NCBI RefSeq assembly: GCF_022096995.1
Contig: NZ_JACXGQ010000005.1
Coordinates: 124,001 to 188,000 of the forward strand
Direction: 5' to 3'
Source: Yoonia sp. I 8.24
GTDB lineage: Bacteria; Pseudomonadota; Alphaproteobacteria; Rhodobacterales; Rhodobacteraceae
Length of the DNA stretch: 64,000 bases
Part shown: in pieces, positions 26,738 to 35,279 of the stretch
Numbering within the stretch: position 1 is the first letter of the stretch
How the letters are laid out: each line of letters opens with the position of its first letter
Translations under genes and position numbers: made by a program
Notes under the pieces: generated by a model
The model's database searches: none
Told to the model about the DNA's origin: nothing
What the model saw: only the letters and a program-made list of their open reading frames with translations

Positions 26738-26982
26738 TCAACCCAGTCTCGCTTGTCGTTGTGTGACCTCCCAGACTTTGGTGCCGAGGGTGTCGGTTGC
26801 GAAGATTGGCCGCCCGATGTGATCGGTTCTGACAAAATACAGTTGCCCTGCGTCGACCACAGCGACCACCATCCCATCGGCCAAGATATATTCGCGGATC
26901 AACGTGCTGGTGAAGGTGCTTTCATCATAGTCATATTCCGCAATCCGGTTGCCTGCCTCGTCGTGGATGGCAAGGCCCTTTT
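26738..26982 (-). pseudogene. RHS core fragment (displaced copy)
   Basis: The minus strand encodes about 80 residues beginning HDEAGNRIAEYDYDES and containing YFVRTDHIGRPIFATD, closely similar to the RHS core segment at 27595-28275, then stops after KVWEV. There is no start codon; it begins directly at the end of the small membrane protein gene. It is a leftover of an RHS core copy from a displaced C-terminal tip or of recombination between RHS cassettes. It lacks the PFG-type core end and toxin. Confidence 0.75.
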
Positions 26983-27310
26983 AATAGAAAAAATGTGAGG
27001 TACACCACATTCCGAAGTAGAACCACAATGCAGTTTGTGCTCCTATAGCGAACCTAAGAAATGGGCTTCTAACAAGGATAATTTGTAATATTGTAGTAAA
27101 AGTGAGCGCAATTACTCCAAGTAGGGCCCAAATATTGCTAACAACAGCGAGAAGCGGAGACAATAACACAAATGTAAGCGCAAATATGGACTTTCCAAGC
27201 TCATTGACACCGAAACCCTTCGAAAGGGATATATAAATCAACAGGAGCAAAAATGAGCCACAAAAACCTAGAAGTAACTCTATGACGAGTGTTTTGGGTT
27301 TAAACATCAT
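26981..27310 (-). CDS. Small membrane protein, probable immunity protein of the RHS tip
   Basis: 109 residues with three or four hydrophobic segments (about 10-30, 42-62, 63-83 and 90-106). It starts 15 bases after the stop of the RHS C-terminal tip on the same strand, the classic place for the cognate immunity gene. Base composition is more AT-rich than the chromosome around it. No family is recognised. A membrane immunity protein would fit a toxin acting on the membrane or cell wall; this is inference from position. Confidence 0.6.
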   Translation of the reverse strand: MMFKPKTLVIELLLGFCGSFLLLLIYISLSKGFGVNELGKSIFALTFVLLSPLLAVVSNIWALLGVIALTFTTILQIILVRSPFLRFAIGAQTALWFYFGMWCTSHFFY

Positions 27311-27325
27311 ATCGGGTTTTCTCTC

Positions 27326-27673
27326 TTATCGACAGGAACGAGTAGTTGAACACTGCGCCCATTCCCGATGCCTTTTGTCGTCGTAGTATCTCCTTGATTC
27401 ATTGTAGGCATCCCATCCTTCTTCCCACACGCCGCCGCTATCGTCAAAAATGTGGTTCCATGGGTCAGAAGCTGGATACTGGTCTGGTGTACCACCGTAA
27501 AGACCATATTCATGACAGCCTTCTTCAACGAGGTTATCGTTTTCATCATAAAAGCACTCACCAACGGGGTCATCCGGAGTAGGGTCTCGATCCTCTAAGT
27601 ATCCGTCATATCCGCAGTGAAATACACTGGACCTACCGACATATGGTTTCCAGTTGGGGGTGACGCTGGGCAT
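27326..27673 (-). CDS. RHS C-terminal tip (putative toxin domain), out of frame with its core
   Basis: 115 residues, acidic and rich in Tyr and Asp (GYDGYLEDRDPTPDD, then YYDDKRHREW), ending in CSTTRSCR. It overlaps the end of the RHS core gene in another frame. Adding one base to the G5 tract (C5 on the plus strand, 27685-27689) joins the core segment YIDRRG directly to ADSFMPSVTPNW and on through this frame. It is therefore best read as the variable toxin tip of the RHS protein, disconnected by an indel. The toxin class is not recognised; two cysteines and no obvious nuclease motif. Confidence 0.6.
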   Translation of the reverse strand: MPSVTPNWKPYVGRSSVFHCGYDGYLEDRDPTPDDPVGECFYDENDNLVEEGCHEYGLYGGTPDQYPASDPWNHIFDDSGGVWEEGWDAYNESRRYYDDKRHREWAQCSTTRSCR

Positions 27674-28275
27674 GAAAGAGTCAGCCCCCTCCGGTCAATA
27701 TACCGCCCCGGGTTTTGCGTCACATACCCGTACACACTCGCCCCATCGATCAGCCCGAGTGGGTCGGCTTGGATGTACCGCCCTGTCGTCGGATCGTAGT
27801 CGCGCATCCAGTTTTGGTGGAGGCCTGTCTCGGATTGGAACCATTGGCCGGGGAAGCGGAGGTCGGAGTTGGCTCCGGTAGAAGTCTGTACGCCACCGAA
27901 GGGGAGGTATGACGCTTCCCACACCACCGCACCCAGATCATCTGTCGCAAACACAGGTAGTCCGATGTGGTCGGTACGCACGAAGTAGAGCGCGCCGCCT
28001 TCGACCACGGCCACAACCATCCCATCCGCCCAGATATATTCGCGGATCAGAGTGCTGGTGAGCGCGCTTTCATCGTAGTCGTATTCCGCAATCCGGTTGC
28101 CCGCTGCGTCATGCACGGCGTGGTTTGTTTGGCCCACCTGCGTGAGCCTGCGAATGACTTCCTGGCCAAGGAAGTTGTATTCATATTCGGCGCACAACAC
28201 CGTTGATCGCGAAGGTCGCCATCCGTCCGGGGAGTGTGGTGTCTCAGCGCTTGCGCTTCGACCCAACCACCCCAA
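27595..28275 (-). pseudogene. RHS repeat core protein, N-terminally truncated and frameshifted
   Basis: The frame encodes RHS/YD-repeat core: EYDYDESALTSTLIREY, YFVRTDHIGLPVFATDD, SYLPFGGVQ, FPGQWFQSETGLHQNWMRDYDPTTGRYIQADPLGL, which is the conserved core end before a polymorphic toxin. Full RHS proteins exceed 1000 residues; here only about 200 remain, with no secretion or PAAR region. The first 27 residues look unlike RHS, whereas another frame there reads RMATFAINGV, so a second indel is likely near 28205. The real stop is out of frame with the tip at 27326. Confidence 0.82.
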
Positions 28276-28314
28276 TTCAGGTGCGCCAAAAGTAGTGAGA
28301 AGGCCCTAGTCTTA

Positions 28315-28974
28315 TTACTTCAGAGTAAAAAAGTAATCCGTACGAAAAATTTCCGCCAATTTGTCGTCTTCGAAGGTTAAACGTATCGCTATAACGTCGT
28401 CAGTTCGTGTAAAATCCCAATGATTGTATGATATGAGCCACTCATATCCAGTGCTGTTACGAAATTCATCATACTGGTCCAGTTCTACAAGGTATGGGTG
28501 CTGACTGGCTTGGTTACGTCGCGGTGAATCCACCACGCTGTCCAATGGATTATGGATAAATGCTGCTCTGATATATCGCTCAAGGACATCGACACTGTCA
28601 CCAACCGATACATTTAACTCTACAAGATTAGGGTTTCCATAGAAGGGACTTATCCAAGAAACCCGACCGTCAATTATTTCGACTCGCGTACTGACACCGA
28701 AACCTTGAAGACGTATGGCCTCCTTTGTCATAAGTTCAGATAGTCGTGACAAATCATCAGCGGTCACGGTTATCCTGTCTGGGCTAAAGACGCCTAACAT
28801 TGAGATGTTATCTTTCGCAGTTAAAGTGCGTAATACTGCATCCTTGCTTTGGCCTATGTGTAGATCAAAATATGTACCGGAACGGACTGTTTTTTTGTGC
28901 ATTATTGCAAAAGCGGACAAGGTAATTGCAATAAATGCTAAACATACTACCAAAATTTTTAACGTCTTTTTCAA
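28315..28974 (-). CDS. Hypothetical membrane-anchored or secreted protein in the RHS region
   Basis: 219 residues with an N-terminal hydrophobic segment (about 5-24) after two lysines, then a soluble part starting with LHIGQSKDAVLRTL, a pattern reminiscent of small envelope proteins. The base composition is clearly lower in GC than the flanking chromosome, a sign of transfer. It sits between two RHS remnants on the same strand, so it may be an orphan immunity protein. I do not recognise the family. Confidence 0.6.
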   Translation of the reverse strand: MKKTLKILVVCLAFIAITLSAFAIMHKKTVRSGTYFDLHIGQSKDAVLRTLTAKDNISMLGVFSPDRITVTADDLSRLSELMTKEAIRLQGFGVSTRVEIIDGRVSWISPFYGNPNLVELNVSVGDSVDVLERYIRAAFIHNPLDSVVDSPRRNQASQHPYLVELDQYDEFRNSTGYEWLISYNHWDFTRTDDVIAIRLTFEDDKLAEIFRTDYFFTLK

Positions 28975-28985
28975 TATTTCTATTC

Positions 28986-29165
28986 CTAGTTTGGACTAGC
29001 GTTTTCATGCCACGATCCAGTTTCTGGGACCGAACCACCTGCATCACGAATAGCCTGTGCAGTGGCCGTGTTCGAGTTTTGCCCTCCCGAACCATTCTCA
29101 TACGGAACTTGGGAATAACTGCGCCCAATTTGCTGCGCCAATCGATCAAAATCGCAGATACTCAT
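28986..29165 (-). pseudogene. C-terminal fragment of a second RHS-type tip
   Basis: 59 residues; GQNSNTATAQAIRDAGG followed by a short tail is the kind of C-terminus found on RHS and related polymorphic toxins with a peptidase- or amidase-like end (NSNT motif). It starts with an ATG but has no upstream core in frame, and is followed 11 bases later by the 219-residue gene. Probably a displaced tip from an earlier cassette. Confidence 0.45.
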
Positions 29166-29204
29166 CCCCAGTGGCGGCGAAATAAGGTTCTTTATAATAT
29201 ACCT

Positions 29205-29418
29205 TTACGTAAAAGTACGCCCCCCCCCGTTCCTTTGTGAAGCCCCAATAAAATAATTGCGGTCAACAGTATTAACCTCAGTAGTACCAGTTAGGTCAAA
29301 TCTGTTTGTTCTAACTGCAAGTGAGACCTGCTGAACGATACCGTCTTCATCTCCTACCATTTCACAATCGCAGGGATATTCTTCTTCAATAAGAAACGTC
29401 GTACAATATTGTCGTCAT
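29205..29418 (-). pseudogene. Decayed open frame with a nine-base homopolymer (toxin or immunity remnant)
   Basis: A frame open from 29414 to 29205 reads EEEYPCDCEMVGDEDG and RNYFIGASQRNGGG and then stops in THFT-like codons after a G9 tract (C9 on the plus strand, 29220-29228). With ten G the frame would continue for some 30 residues to a natural-looking end, GDEYLRF. An ATG at 29418 in a different frame begins MTTILYDVSY and then stops. The whole looks like a small gene broken by indels. Confidence 0.4.
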
Positions 29419-29713
29419 GTGCCAACTATGGCTTTGTCTGAAATCTCCCGATTAGCAGAACCAACGACCCTTGATATTTGGGGCTTCCAAGTTGCCGTCG
29501 ATGCCAAGGGTCACCGCTCTTCCAAAAGGTGTGAAGTCAGGCTGTCGCTTCAATCATAAACCCGATCAAAATGACCAGCAGCATATTTTGGTGCGCTGTT
29601 TGTCCGATAACGTCAATCGGACATAGGACGAGGGCGGCGACAACTTCAGGTCCTCTTGGTCCGTCCAAGCTATCGATTATCCAAGCATTTATTCCCTAGG
29701 CTAACATCGCGTT
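29419..29713. other. Intergenic region between RHS remnants and the exopolysaccharide cluster
   Basis: No gene I can support. On the minus strand 29537-29695 an open frame of 52 codons without a good start reads GPRGPEVVAALVL and ends in EATA. It could be the tail of a lost gene or chance. No repeats or terminator are obvious. Confidence 0.4.
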
Positions 29714-30706
29714 TTAATACACTAGGTCACGTACCAAGCCATGCCAATTCTCCAAGTTATTGTCTCGCAGAACACGCGTCATAGATCGGCCATCACACGG
29801 GCTAAAGCCACTGTCTTGCGCCGCGAAAATGTCGAACCAATTTTCAATAGTATTATCATCCAGAATATGCGCTCCGAATATTGAATGATCCTGCAGGCCG
29901 TCACAGGCATTACAAATCAAGACGCGGCGCGCGCTCAATGCTTCTATTGCAACTAGCCCGTATGCTTCCCACCTTGACGGCATGGCCACGGCATCGACCA
30001 TGCGATATGCATCCTGCGGGTCAGGCGCGAAGCCTTTGAACTGGATACGCGCGTCACCTTTTGCCAAAGCCCGCAACGTTGTTTCCTCGTCGCCTTCACC
30101 AAAGAAACAAAGGCGGAGATCTGGGTTTTTTGTTTGACGAAATGCTTTGATTAGCGTGTCAAAACCCTTTTGCCGGTCAAAACGACCAATTGCGCCAAAG
30201 ATGCGGATGGGGCCGGAACGATCAGGGATTTCTGCAAAGGGTTGCAAATCGACATAGGATTGGATCACCCGCAACTTGGCGTCAGCCACCAGCCCCTGCA
30301 TACGCAGCCAGTTTGCTTGTCCATTGCTGACGGCCACGACCCGATCAAACAACGAAAACGAACGGCGCAATAATGTATAGAAACGACCTGTTCGGGCTAC
30401 GTTATGGGTTACGAACGCAGCCGTGTAGCTATGTTCGACGTGGACTATCTTGGTGAGCGGATGGCACGTCCGCAACGCGATGAGCGCCGGCAAAGTCCGC
30501 CAACTGATCGAAAGGTGAGAGACAATAATATCCGCGTGGATCTTGCGGAATGAAATTGCGCCACGCGCCACCTTCAGCATTTTGTGGCAAGCATGTTCTG
30601 CAAGTTCGGATGATCCGGTAATATGATCCAAAACACGCATGACACCGCCGGCCGTCGTGTCATCAATTAAATGAACGACACGTGGTTTTTTCATGTCAAA
30701 CATCAC
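29714..30706 (-). CDS. Glycosyltransferase family 4 (GT-B fold)
   Basis: 330 residues. A GT4 retaining transferase: N-terminal HLIDDTTAGGVMRVL, an acceptor domain, the donor motif IGRFDRQKGFDTLI near 190, and the E-x7-E region AMPSRWEAYGLVAIEALS near 250. It adds a sugar to the growing repeat unit at the cytoplasmic face. It overlaps the upstream glycosyltransferase by 4 bases. Final gene of a minus-strand run of four exopolysaccharide genes. Confidence 0.88.
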   Translation of the reverse strand: MMFDMKKPRVVHLIDDTTAGGVMRVLDHITGSSELAEHACHKMLKVARGAISFRKIHADIIVSHLSISWRTLPALIALRTCHPLTKIVHVEHSYTAAFVTHNVARTGRFYTLLRRSFSLFDRVVAVSNGQANWLRMQGLVADAKLRVIQSYVDLQPFAEIPDRSGPIRIFGAIGRFDRQKGFDTLIKAFRQTKNPDLRLCFFGEGDEETTLRALAKGDARIQFKGFAPDPQDAYRMVDAVAMPSRWEAYGLVAIEALSARRVLICNACDGLQDHSIFGAHILDDNTIENWFDIFAAQDSGFSPCDGRSMTRVLRDNNLENWHGLVRDLVY

Positions 30707-31683
30707 GCCAACCCCGCGCTTAGTGCCATCATACCTCGGATCGTTCGAGGACCAGCCATCCGCATTGCGACGACAGCCGCATAAGTCACCAGCGACTTCC
30801 TTGGTTCTTCAATAAAGGGCCTATACGATGTCTGAAGCCATGCATCTGCCAGCATTCGTGCCTTCGAAAGATCCAAATCGCTGACGGCGCGTCGGCAGAG
30901 ATATCGCAATTGATAGGCCCGTGCCGCATTAACATGTTTTGCAAAAAAATCAGGGGAAATTGGCGTTAGCTTTGCAACCATCCGTTCCCACGCGGCCAGT
31001 TGGTTATCGGTGCTGGCGGAAAGTCCACCTGCATTGATGCGGTATTTTGTGAGCAGTCCTGGAACGCCGACGATGGTCCAATCGGTAGTCAATGCGATCC
31101 GCAGCCAGCACTCGATATCCTCAGATTGCCGGAATGTTTCGTCAAAATACCAGTCGCGGCTGGCTTCATGCGCAGGGCGATACGCGATCTCATCAAACAC
31201 GGCTTTGCGTATGACTGGCGCAGAGCCATTTCCGATTGGATTGCGCTTCAAAACATGCTCTGGATCAACCCCGCGTAGCCGCGGCTTTTGTGCCAGGCGC
31301 ATTGGGCGCCCATTATCATCAATCAACTGTGAGCCGGAAAAGCTGATGCCGACATGCGGATTAGCTTGCAGATGCCTGACATGTGTTTCCAGCTTCTGAG
31401 GATCCCAAAGGTCATCCGCATCACAAAACCCGATAAAGCGCCCATGGGCTGCTGCAATTCCGGTGTTGCGCGCGCCTGCCAGCCCACGGTTGGGCTGCCG
31501 TATGATCCGCAGGCGGGGGTCCCCTGTGAAAGATTGCGCAATCGCCAGGGTGCCATCAGACGACCCGTCATCGACAACGACGATTTCGAAATGGTTATAG
31601 GTCTGGGCCAAAAGGGCTTTCAGCGTATCTGGTAGGGTTCGTGATACATTGAATGCGGGAACGACAATTGTTGCTAGGGTCAT
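30703..31683 (-). CDS. Glycosyltransferase family 2
   Basis: 326 residues from ATG 31683, which has AAGGA eight bases upstream; a TTG at 31698 would add five residues. GT-A motifs: VVPAFNVSRTLPDTL at the N-terminus, VVDDGSSDGT, the RNTGIAAAHG segment and the DADD metal-binding motif in FCDADDLWDPQKL near 100. It is an inverting transferase for exopolysaccharide repeat-unit assembly. The gene upstream is another GT2 with similar organisation. Confidence 0.88.
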   Translation of the reverse strand: MTLATIVVPAFNVSRTLPDTLKALLAQTYNHFEIVVVDDGSSDGTLAIAQSFTGDPRLRIIRQPNRGLAGARNTGIAAAHGRFIGFCDADDLWDPQKLETHVRHLQANPHVGISFSGSQLIDDNGRPMRLAQKPRLRGVDPEHVLKRNPIGNGSAPVIRKAVFDEIAYRPAHEASRDWYFDETFRQSEDIECWLRIALTTDWTIVGVPGLLTKYRINAGGLSASTDNQLAAWERMVAKLTPISPDFFAKHVNAARAYQLRYLCRRAVSDLDLSKARMLADAWLQTSYRPFIEEPRKSLVTYAAVVAMRMAGPRTIRGMMALSAGLA

Positions 31684-31698
31684 AGGATGATCCTTCAA

Positions 31699-32622
31699 TT
31701 ACTGAGAAAACAGGGCGTGTGAAAGACGGCGCGGCAAAACCAGATTGCCAAGCGCGCCAATAAAGGTGAGCGCGCCGCGCCTTGGCGGGGTCAAGAATCC
31801 AGAAGGGCTTTGAAGTAATCCCGCGATGGCAAAACCGAACGCAACCCGCCGGGCCAGACCAAGCCGAAGGGCCCGGCGTGCCAAATATCTCAGATGGACG
31901 GCTTGCGAACGCTTTGTGGCCGAAAAGCCAAGGTTTTTCGCTGTATCCAACGCCCGCCGCCGGCCCGCCTGCATCGCGCCTAGGTCAGCGGAAAGCCCCG
32001 TTGGGTTGGTTCGATACCAAGTGTGAAAGGTATCAAGTCCGATAATCTGCATGCCTTGCCCAACCACACGGATAAGCCATTCGAGGTCTTCGTTGTGAAC
32101 AATTGAAGGATCAAAACCACCGGTTTGAACAAAGCAGGTCTTGCGAATGCTAAGGTTGGACATGGTGCAAACAGGATTTTCTCCAAGCAACCGATCAATG
32201 GACAAAGGACCCGTCGGAACGGTAGAGAAAACACGGGCGGTCTGCGGATCACTCACAAAGAACGCAATTTTTCCAAAGGCGCCGTGAGTTTTTGTATCAT
32301 CAAACGCACCAGCTAAATCCGCCAACTTTTCCGGCGCCCAAATGTCGTCAGCGTCACAAAACGCGATGATGTCTCCGCTCGATAGATGTTGCGCACCAAG
32401 GTTACGCGCCTCGCTAGGGCCCTTGCGCAGGTTGTAGGCCAGCTTAATCCGATTATCCCGTTTCGCGGCGTCAGCAATCAAATCAGTGGTCAGATCAGTG
32501 GACCCATCGTCGACGCAGATTATCTCCCAATCGGAAAAGGTTTGCGCTTGAATGCTGTCCAAAGTTTTAACCAGCGTGTTGGCGGCGTTGTAGCAGGGAA
32601 TGACGATTGAAAATCGCGGCAT
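31699..32622 (-). CDS. Glycosyltransferase family 2
   Basis: 307 residues beginning MPRFSIVIPCYN, with VDDGSTDLT, EARNLGAQHL and the DADD motif in FCDADDIWAPEKL. An open frame continues upstream to 32910 inside the flippase gene, but the family start and the two-base gap after the flippase stop fix ATG 32622. It shares the DADDxWxPEKL arrangement with the next gene, suggesting duplication or related acceptors. Confidence 0.88.
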   Translation of the reverse strand: MPRFSIVIPCYNAANTLVKTLDSIQAQTFSDWEIICVDDGSTDLTTDLIADAAKRDNRIKLAYNLRKGPSEARNLGAQHLSSGDIIAFCDADDIWAPEKLADLAGAFDDTKTHGAFGKIAFFVSDPQTARVFSTVPTGPLSIDRLLGENPVCTMSNLSIRKTCFVQTGGFDPSIVHNEDLEWLIRVVGQGMQIIGLDTFHTWYRTNPTGLSADLGAMQAGRRRALDTAKNLGFSATKRSQAVHLRYLARRALRLGLARRVAFGFAIAGLLQSPSGFLTPPRRGALTFIGALGNLVLPRRLSHALFSQ

Positions 32623-32624
32623 GA

Positions 32625-33854
32625 TTAAGCTCCTTTGGGTTGTGGGCCAAGATTGGCCAGGATGACGGGAAAGGACGCGGCAAACATCAAGACAAAGCTG
32701 GCCACGGCGTATCCCGTTGCGACCGTTTGCAAGCCAAGTGGAGCCAGCATCACCGTGTTCACGGACAGGCCAAGGGTCAACGCCACGGTGCTCCATAGTT
32801 CGGTTTGCGGGCGGTTTTCGCTGCGCAGCCAGCCGGCAGCTGCCGACCAAAGCGTGGTGGGGATCGCAACAAGGCAAAGTACTGAAACGATCCCGGCGAC
32901 CTGATCCCAACCATCTCCAAACAGAATTGGAACATAGACAGGTGCCAGCAACGATTGCAGTAAAACGATCGGGGAGATCATTCCGAGGCTAAGCCACATG
33001 CTTTGACGCAGGGCGGTCGCTTTATCAGCAGCTTGGCTGAGGTATGGAAAAAGGACCGTTGAAAACGCGGTCGAGAAAGCGTTCGAAAGACTTAGACCTG
33101 CGTTAAACGCCATGAAGTACAGACCAAGTGCTTCGGCCCCCATCATCGCTCCTACAATGATCTTATCTACTTGCAGGCGCAGGGCCTTTACGACCTCAAC
33201 ACCCAAGACGGCCCAACCAAATGTTACGAACGGGCGCAGCGGGGCAAGCCCTGCAGATTTGTCGCGTGTCCACGGGTGCAAACGACGCATGGACACCAAC
33301 CAAATTGGAGCGCAAAGCAGGCGGGGTAAAACAAGTGCGAGCGCTGATGGCCACAGCACAACAAGGGCAACCGAGGTCAAGTTCGCGCCAACAACCTGTG
33401 CGCCTGAAATCGCGGCGGTTGCCCGCATCTTGCCCGCGCGCATGGCCAGCGCGGCCTGCACCAGCCCAGCGGGCATGAACAAATATTCGGCGGCGAGAAC
33501 GGCAATCAGTGCGAACAGCATGGCGCTTCCACCCGCCAGATACAGCGTTGCGCCGATGCCCATTTGCACCACAAATAGTCCGATGCACCACATCCAGAAA
33601 ATCCGGTGGGCCGTTGCACATGTGGCCTCAAGATCATCTGATCGTGCACAGATGATGCGCTGTCCGACGCCGTTCTCGGTGATGGCTTTCAAGATGTCTC
33701 CGGCAGCAAATGCAGCAGCTGCCAAACCGATTTCCTTAAGATCCAAGGTGCGCGCGACCGCGACAACAACCAGTAGGCGCGACGCCTTGGCGGCAACTTC
33801 CGATGCGCCATAAGCCATCAGATGATGTGCGAGTGTTTTCGTGGTCCATGTCAT
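32625..33854 (-). CDS. Polysaccharide flippase (Wzx-like, MATE/MOP superfamily)
   Basis: 409 residues with about 12 hydrophobic segments and the N-terminal polysaccharide-synthesis pattern (SEVAAKASRLLVVVAVARTL). It moves the lipid-linked repeat unit across the inner membrane. First gene of the minus-strand run with three glycosyltransferases, divergent from the export-protein gene at 34047. The promoter region between them contains the palindrome at 33955. Confidence 0.86.
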   Translation of the reverse strand: MTWTTKTLAHHLMAYGASEVAAKASRLLVVVAVARTLDLKEIGLAAAAFAAGDILKAITENGVGQRIICARSDDLEATCATAHRIFWMWCIGLFVVQMGIGATLYLAGGSAMLFALIAVLAAEYLFMPAGLVQAALAMRAGKMRATAAISGAQVVGANLTSVALVVLWPSALALVLPRLLCAPIWLVSMRRLHPWTRDKSAGLAPLRPFVTFGWAVLGVEVVKALRLQVDKIIVGAMMGAEALGLYFMAFNAGLSLSNAFSTAFSTVLFPYLSQAADKATALRQSMWLSLGMISPIVLLQSLLAPVYVPILFGDGWDQVAGIVSVLCLVAIPTTLWSAAAGWLRSENRPQTELWSTVALTLGLSVNTVMLAPLGLQTVATGYAVASFVLMFAASFPVILANLGPQPKGA

Positions 33855-33954
33855 TTGGGCATCGCCTCTTGCGTCTGTGCCCTTTGATATCGGGCGTCAC
33901 TCCACGCGTCGCCGTCCTGTAAGGCGAGGCACGAGGGGCAATCGTGTAGAGCTA

Positions 33955-33968
33955 TATCCTTTCGGATA
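33955..33968. promoter_or_regulatory. Putative exopolysaccharide operator, TATCC-TTTC-GGATA
   Basis: A perfect 5-base inverted repeat with a 4-base spacer between the divergent flippase and export-protein genes. Near-identical sites occur at 41623, 38417 and 40902, all in non-coding gaps of this cluster. Confidence 0.6.
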
Positions 33969-34046
33969 GTTCACGTAGTGATTGCGCAGTGGACGCTTTC
34001 GATTTGTTGGCTTATCAATGATCAAGCCATTGGTTTTTTGGGGATC

Positions 34047-35276
34047 ATGTTGCCGTTTCGAGCATCTCACAGACTTGTTTTCTTATGCGTTCTTGTGACC
34101 GGCTGCGCCAGCTACGACGTTCCGGACAATCTAGAACCCGTCGCCGTTGGTGATGGGTATCAGGCGCAGTACAGAGACATCGATGTGTCACGCGATAACG
34201 CGGATTTCTTGCGCTCGGCCACAATAAACGCAAGCAAATGCCTGCCATATCAAAGCGAGCTGGATTCTGCCGGGTCAGGCAGTAAAGGCGGCGGCTTTGC
34301 CGCAAGTATTTTGAGCGGTGAACGCCTAACGCGCAATGATCTGGTTGATATCCGGGTTGGGGACGACGAAACCTTCAATGGCAAATACGTCATTTCTCGC
34401 GACGGCACATTGAAGCTTCCATTTTTGCGCCCCATTCGCGCCCAAGGGCGCACAACCGATCAGATCGAAGATGATATCGCCAGCCAATTGTTAAGCGAAG
34501 ATTTTTATACTGACAGGCCACGCATTTCAGCCCGCGTCGCGGATTTTGCCTCTGTCACTGTAGGCGTGTCCGGCGCCGTATTTGAGCCCCATTCGGTTGA
34601 AATTGGTGGTGTGTCTGGTGATCAAGCCGACGGCCGGCGTCAAGACGCGCTTGGTGCATCTAGCGAGGCCAGAAATCTGTCTGCTGCGTTGCGCGCCGCC
34701 GGCGGCGTTCGCCCAGATGCAGACATTTCTGCGGTCGAGGTGCGACGCGGTGGAACGTTATATAAGCTGGATATGCGCGGCGTTTTTAGCGGGGAAAACC
34801 TTGTCGACATTATGCTTTTGACCGGCGACGAAATTCGGGTGCCCAGCAGACAGTGTTTTCAAGAAGATTTGATGCGGCCAAGCCCGATAAGCCCACCTGG
34901 TATCAGCCTATTTCTATCCAACCTCACACAGCCTGCCACGAATAACGCGGCATCCGCGATTGGCCAAACGGTGCGTCAAGTTCCTTATGGCACGCGGTAT
35001 TTGCAAGCTGTCGTTGACAGCAATTGCGTCGGCGGATCACGCGGTACCAGCGCAGACCGATCATCGGTGCTGTTTTCGCGCAATCCGGTGACCGGTGTGT
35101 CGGTTGTTATCGAACGTGATATTGAGGATCTGCTAAGGCGTGCAGATCGCGACGATTTCGATCCCTATTTGCTGCCGGGCGACGCCTTGGCCTGTTACGA
35201 CAGTGCGGTTACCAACATTGCCGAAATAGGCAGGGTGATTGGGGTCGTTGCTGCCGCTGCGTTAGTGAATCAATAG
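34047..35276 (+). CDS. Outer-membrane polysaccharide export lipoprotein (Wza/OPX family)
   Basis: 409 residues from ATG 34047. Signal peptide with lipobox LVTGC, so the mature N-terminal cysteine carries lipid. The Poly_export/SLBB region follows: VGDDETFNGKYVISRDGTLKLPFLRPIRAQGRT (about 110-145, read in parts), a second SLBB-like segment near 210-260 (LRAAGGVRPDAD), and a long C-terminal part. It forms the export channel for the polymer. The open frame extends to 33978, but the lipobox position supports the later start. Confidence 0.87.
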   Translation: MLPFRASHRLVFLCVLVTGCASYDVPDNLEPVAVGDGYQAQYRDIDVSRDNADFLRSATINASKCLPYQSELDSAGSGSKGGGFAASILSGERLTRNDLVDIRVGDDETFNGKYVISRDGTLKLPFLRPIRAQGRTTDQIEDDIASQLLSEDFYTDRPRISARVADFASVTVGVSGAVFEPHSVEIGGVSGDQADGRRQDALGASSEARNLSAALRAAGGVRPDADISAVEVRRGGTLYKLDMRGVFSGENLVDIMLLTGDEIRVPSRQCFQEDLMRPSPISPPGISLFLSNLTQPATNNAASAIGQTVRQVPYGTRYLQAVVDSNCVGGSRGTSADRSSVLFSRNPVTGVSVVIERDIEDLLRRADRDDFDPYLLPGDALACYDSAVTNIAEIGRVIGVVAAAALVNQ

Positions 35277-35279
35277 CCA

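Noticed and set aside
31699-32910. 403-residue version of the second GT2 starting inside the flippase gene
   Set aside because: The GT2 N-terminus (FSIVIPCYN) starts right at ATG 32622; the upstream part is a flippase shadow.
33112-33813. 233-codon plus-strand frame opposite the flippase gene
   Set aside because: Low-complexity alanine/threonine/serine translation, antisense to a clear Wzx-like protein; no ribosome site.
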